A stretch of 64,000 nucleotides of DNA from Planotetraspora thailandica (GTDB lineage: Bacteria > Actinomycetota > Actinomycetes > Streptosporangiales > Streptosporangiaceae). The stretch is taken from contig NZ_BOOR01000070.1 in assembly GCF_016863335.1 (NCBI RefSeq), positions 1-64,000 on the forward strand, given 5' to 3'. The position numbers and the translations under genes are program-made. The notes beneath the pieces are model-generated. The model did no database searches. It was not told the DNA's origin and worked only from the letters and a program-made list of their open reading frames with translations. Positions within the stretch are counted from its first letter, which is position 1. The number at the start of each line of letters is the position of its first letter. Positions 62,837 through 64,000 of this stretch are shown piece after piece.

Positions 62837-63862
62837 CTATTCGGCGCTGGAGGCCGCCCAGATGTTGATGCCGGACTCGACGGCGTCCTTGTCGATCGCG
62901 TCGAGCTCCTCCGGAGCGAAGTCGAGCCGGTTGACCGCGTCGAGGTTGTCGTCGAGCTGCCTGACGCTGCTCGCGCCGATCAGCACGGTCGTCACCCGCT
63001 TGTCGCGCAACGCCCACGACAAAGCCATCTGCGCGAGCGACTGGCCGCGCGACTTGGCCAGCTCGTTGAGCGCGCGGACGTGCCGCAGCGCCTCGTCGGT
63101 GAGCAGGCGCGGGTTGAGCGACTTGCCCTGGGCGGCCCGGGAGTCGCCGGGGATGCCGTCGAGATAGCGGTCGGTCAGCATGCCCTGCGCCAGCGGCGAG
63201 AACGCGATGCACCCAGCGCCCACCTCTTCGAGCACGTCGAGCAGGCCGTTCTCGATCCAGCGGTTGAGCATGGAGTAGGACGGCTGGTGGATGAGCAGCG
63301 GCGTCCCGAGATCACGCAGGATGCGGGCGGCCTCCCGCGTCTTCTCCGGAGAGTAGGACGAGATGCCGGCATAGAGGGCCTTGCCGGAGCGCACCGCGTG
63401 GGCGAGCGCCCCCATGGTCTCCTCCAGCGGGGTCTCCGGGTCGAACCGGTGGCTGTAGAAGATGTCCACGTAGTCCAGGCCCATGCGCTTCAGCGACTGG
63501 TCGAGGCTGGACAGCAGATACTTCCTCGACCCCCATTCGCCGTACGGCCCGGGCCACATGTCATATCCGGCCTTGGTCGAGATGATCAGCTCATCCCGGT
63601 ATTTCGCGAAATCCTGCTGGTAGATGTGCCCGAAGTTGATCTCAGCGGAGCCGTACGGCGGGCCGTAGTTGTTGGCCAGGTCGAAGTGGGTCACCCCACG
63701 GTCGAACGCCCTGCGCAGGATCGCCCGCTGTGTCTCGATCGGCTTGTCGTCGCCGAAGTTGTGCCACAGGCCGAGCGAGATGGCGGGCAGCTTCAGCCCG
63801 CTCCTGCCGGTCCGGTTGTACGGCATGGGGCCATATCTGCCATCAGCCGCAACATAGGTCAT
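62837..63862 (-). CDS. Aldo/keto reductase (L-glyceraldehyde-3-phosphate reductase type)
   Basis: A 341-residue YghZ-like reductase. Motifs: SLGLWHNFGDD, HFDLANNYGPPYGSAE with catalytic Asp and Tyr, IISTKAGYDMWPGPYG with Lys, and IFYSHRFDPETPLEETM with His; the extra GEWGSRKYL loop is typical of the YghZ/Kv-beta group. Its ATG at 63862 overlaps the stop of the S9 peptidase gene (ATGA), so both are in one operon. Confidence 0.92.
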   Translation of the reverse strand: MTYVAADGRYGPMPYNRTGRSGLKLPAISLGLWHNFGDDKPIETQRAILRRAFDRGVTHFDLANNYGPPYGSAEINFGHIYQQDFAKYRDELIISTKAGYDMWPGPYGEWGSRKYLLSSLDQSLKRMGLDYVDIFYSHRFDPETPLEETMGALAHAVRSGKALYAGISSYSPEKTREAARILRDLGTPLLIHQPSYSMLNRWIENGLLDVLEEVGAGCIAFSPLAQGMLTDRYLDGIPGDSRAAQGKSLNPRLLTDEALRHVRALNELAKSRGQSLAQMALSWALRDKRVTTVLIGASSVRQLDDNLDAVNRLDFAPEELDAIDKDAVESGINIWAASSAE

Positions 63863-64000
63863 TTGGTAACTCCAACTCGGTCGAGAATCCAGGAGAGCGC
63901 GAACGCCTCCTCGCGCCACGCGTCATAACGGCCGCTGCGACCGCCGTGCCCAGCGCCCATCTCGGTCTTCAACAGGAAGGGCCCGCCCTTGGCGGAGTCC
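63859..64000 (-). CDS. S9 family peptidase (oligopeptidase B-like), C-terminal fragment
   Basis: Only the last 46 residues are inside the window. TEMGAGHGGRSGRYDAWREE is the C-terminal signature of oligopeptidase B/prolyl oligopeptidases and contains the catalytic His of the Ser-Asp-His triad. The remainder lies beyond 64000. Stop overlaps the aldo/keto reductase start. Confidence 0.85.
   Translation of the reverse strand, partial: DSAKGGPFLLKTEMGAGHGGRSGRYDAWREEAFALSWILDRVGVTK

Overview
The window is GC-rich chromosomal DNA from a Gram-positive actinomycete. GTG and TTG starts are common, genes are tightly packed with many ATGA-type overlaps, and marker genes include bldC, a DUF3073 protein, a DUF6458 protein, F420-dependent enzymes and a DUF222/HNH protein. 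The purM-purF / DUF3073 / amino-acid dehydrogenase / bldC neighbourhood is the one known from Streptomyces and relatives. Gene content and lipoprotein style suggest the Streptosporangiales, but no rRNA is present to confirm this. No tRNA, rRNA, cas gene, transposase or phage module was found.

Layout. 1-9 kb: end of a DUF222/HNH gene, hemerythrin and class V aminotransferase, SDR, nickel/cobalt permease with a DUF302 protein, DUF2278 protein, an aldo/keto reductase-HxlR pair and a VOC protein. 9-13.5 kb: efeO-efeB iron uptake behind an iron-box-like operator, then a secreted phosphoesterase. 13.5-21 kb: a NarL-type two-component system, SRPBCC, F420 and aldo/keto enzymes, a lipoprotein, and a GAF / GAF-ANTAR / STAS signalling cluster. 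21-24.5 kb: pyrD and copZ-copA with a CsoR-type operator. 24.5-26.7 kb: a GH20 hexosaminidase bracketed by inverted arrays of a 53-bp repeat. 26.7-30 kb: amidase lipoprotein, LacI and TetR regulators. 30-37 kb: bldC, amino-acid dehydrogenase, DUF3073, purM, purF. 37-44 kb: two DHA2 exporters around one TetR gene, then a CdaR/PucR-like regulator divergent from a secreted M6 protease. 44-52 kb: purL, purQ, an RsbW-like ATPase and purS, divergent from a 2-oxoacid dehydrogenase E1a-E1b-E2 operon. 52-64 kb: a FadE5-like acyl-CoA dehydrogenase with tandem operators, methyltransferase, GNAT, PadR with a lipoprotein hydrolase, a molybdopterin oxidoreductase, an RpiB-like protein, a kinase-like/flippase fusion, an aldo/keto reductase and the end of an S9 peptidase.

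How genes work together. PurS, PurQ and PurL form FGAM synthase and PurF and PurM flank it in the pathway, so two pur blocks about 8 kb apart carry the early steps of purine synthesis. EfeO and EfeB handle iron but no EfeU permease is present here. CopZ hands copper to CopA. Most accessory genes are regulator-plus-target pairs with a visible palindromic operator between them (HxlR, CsoR type, TetR, CdaR type, PadR).

The most unusual signal is a family of three short arrays (near 4.0, 24.6 and 26.5 kb). A 20-bp core recurs at exactly 53-bp intervals. Each array starts after a CCCCTTG-type lead-in, ends in a core truncated after 11-13 bases, and reads in the same direction as the gene that precedes it. 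Two of them bracket the hexosaminidase gene as inverted repeats.
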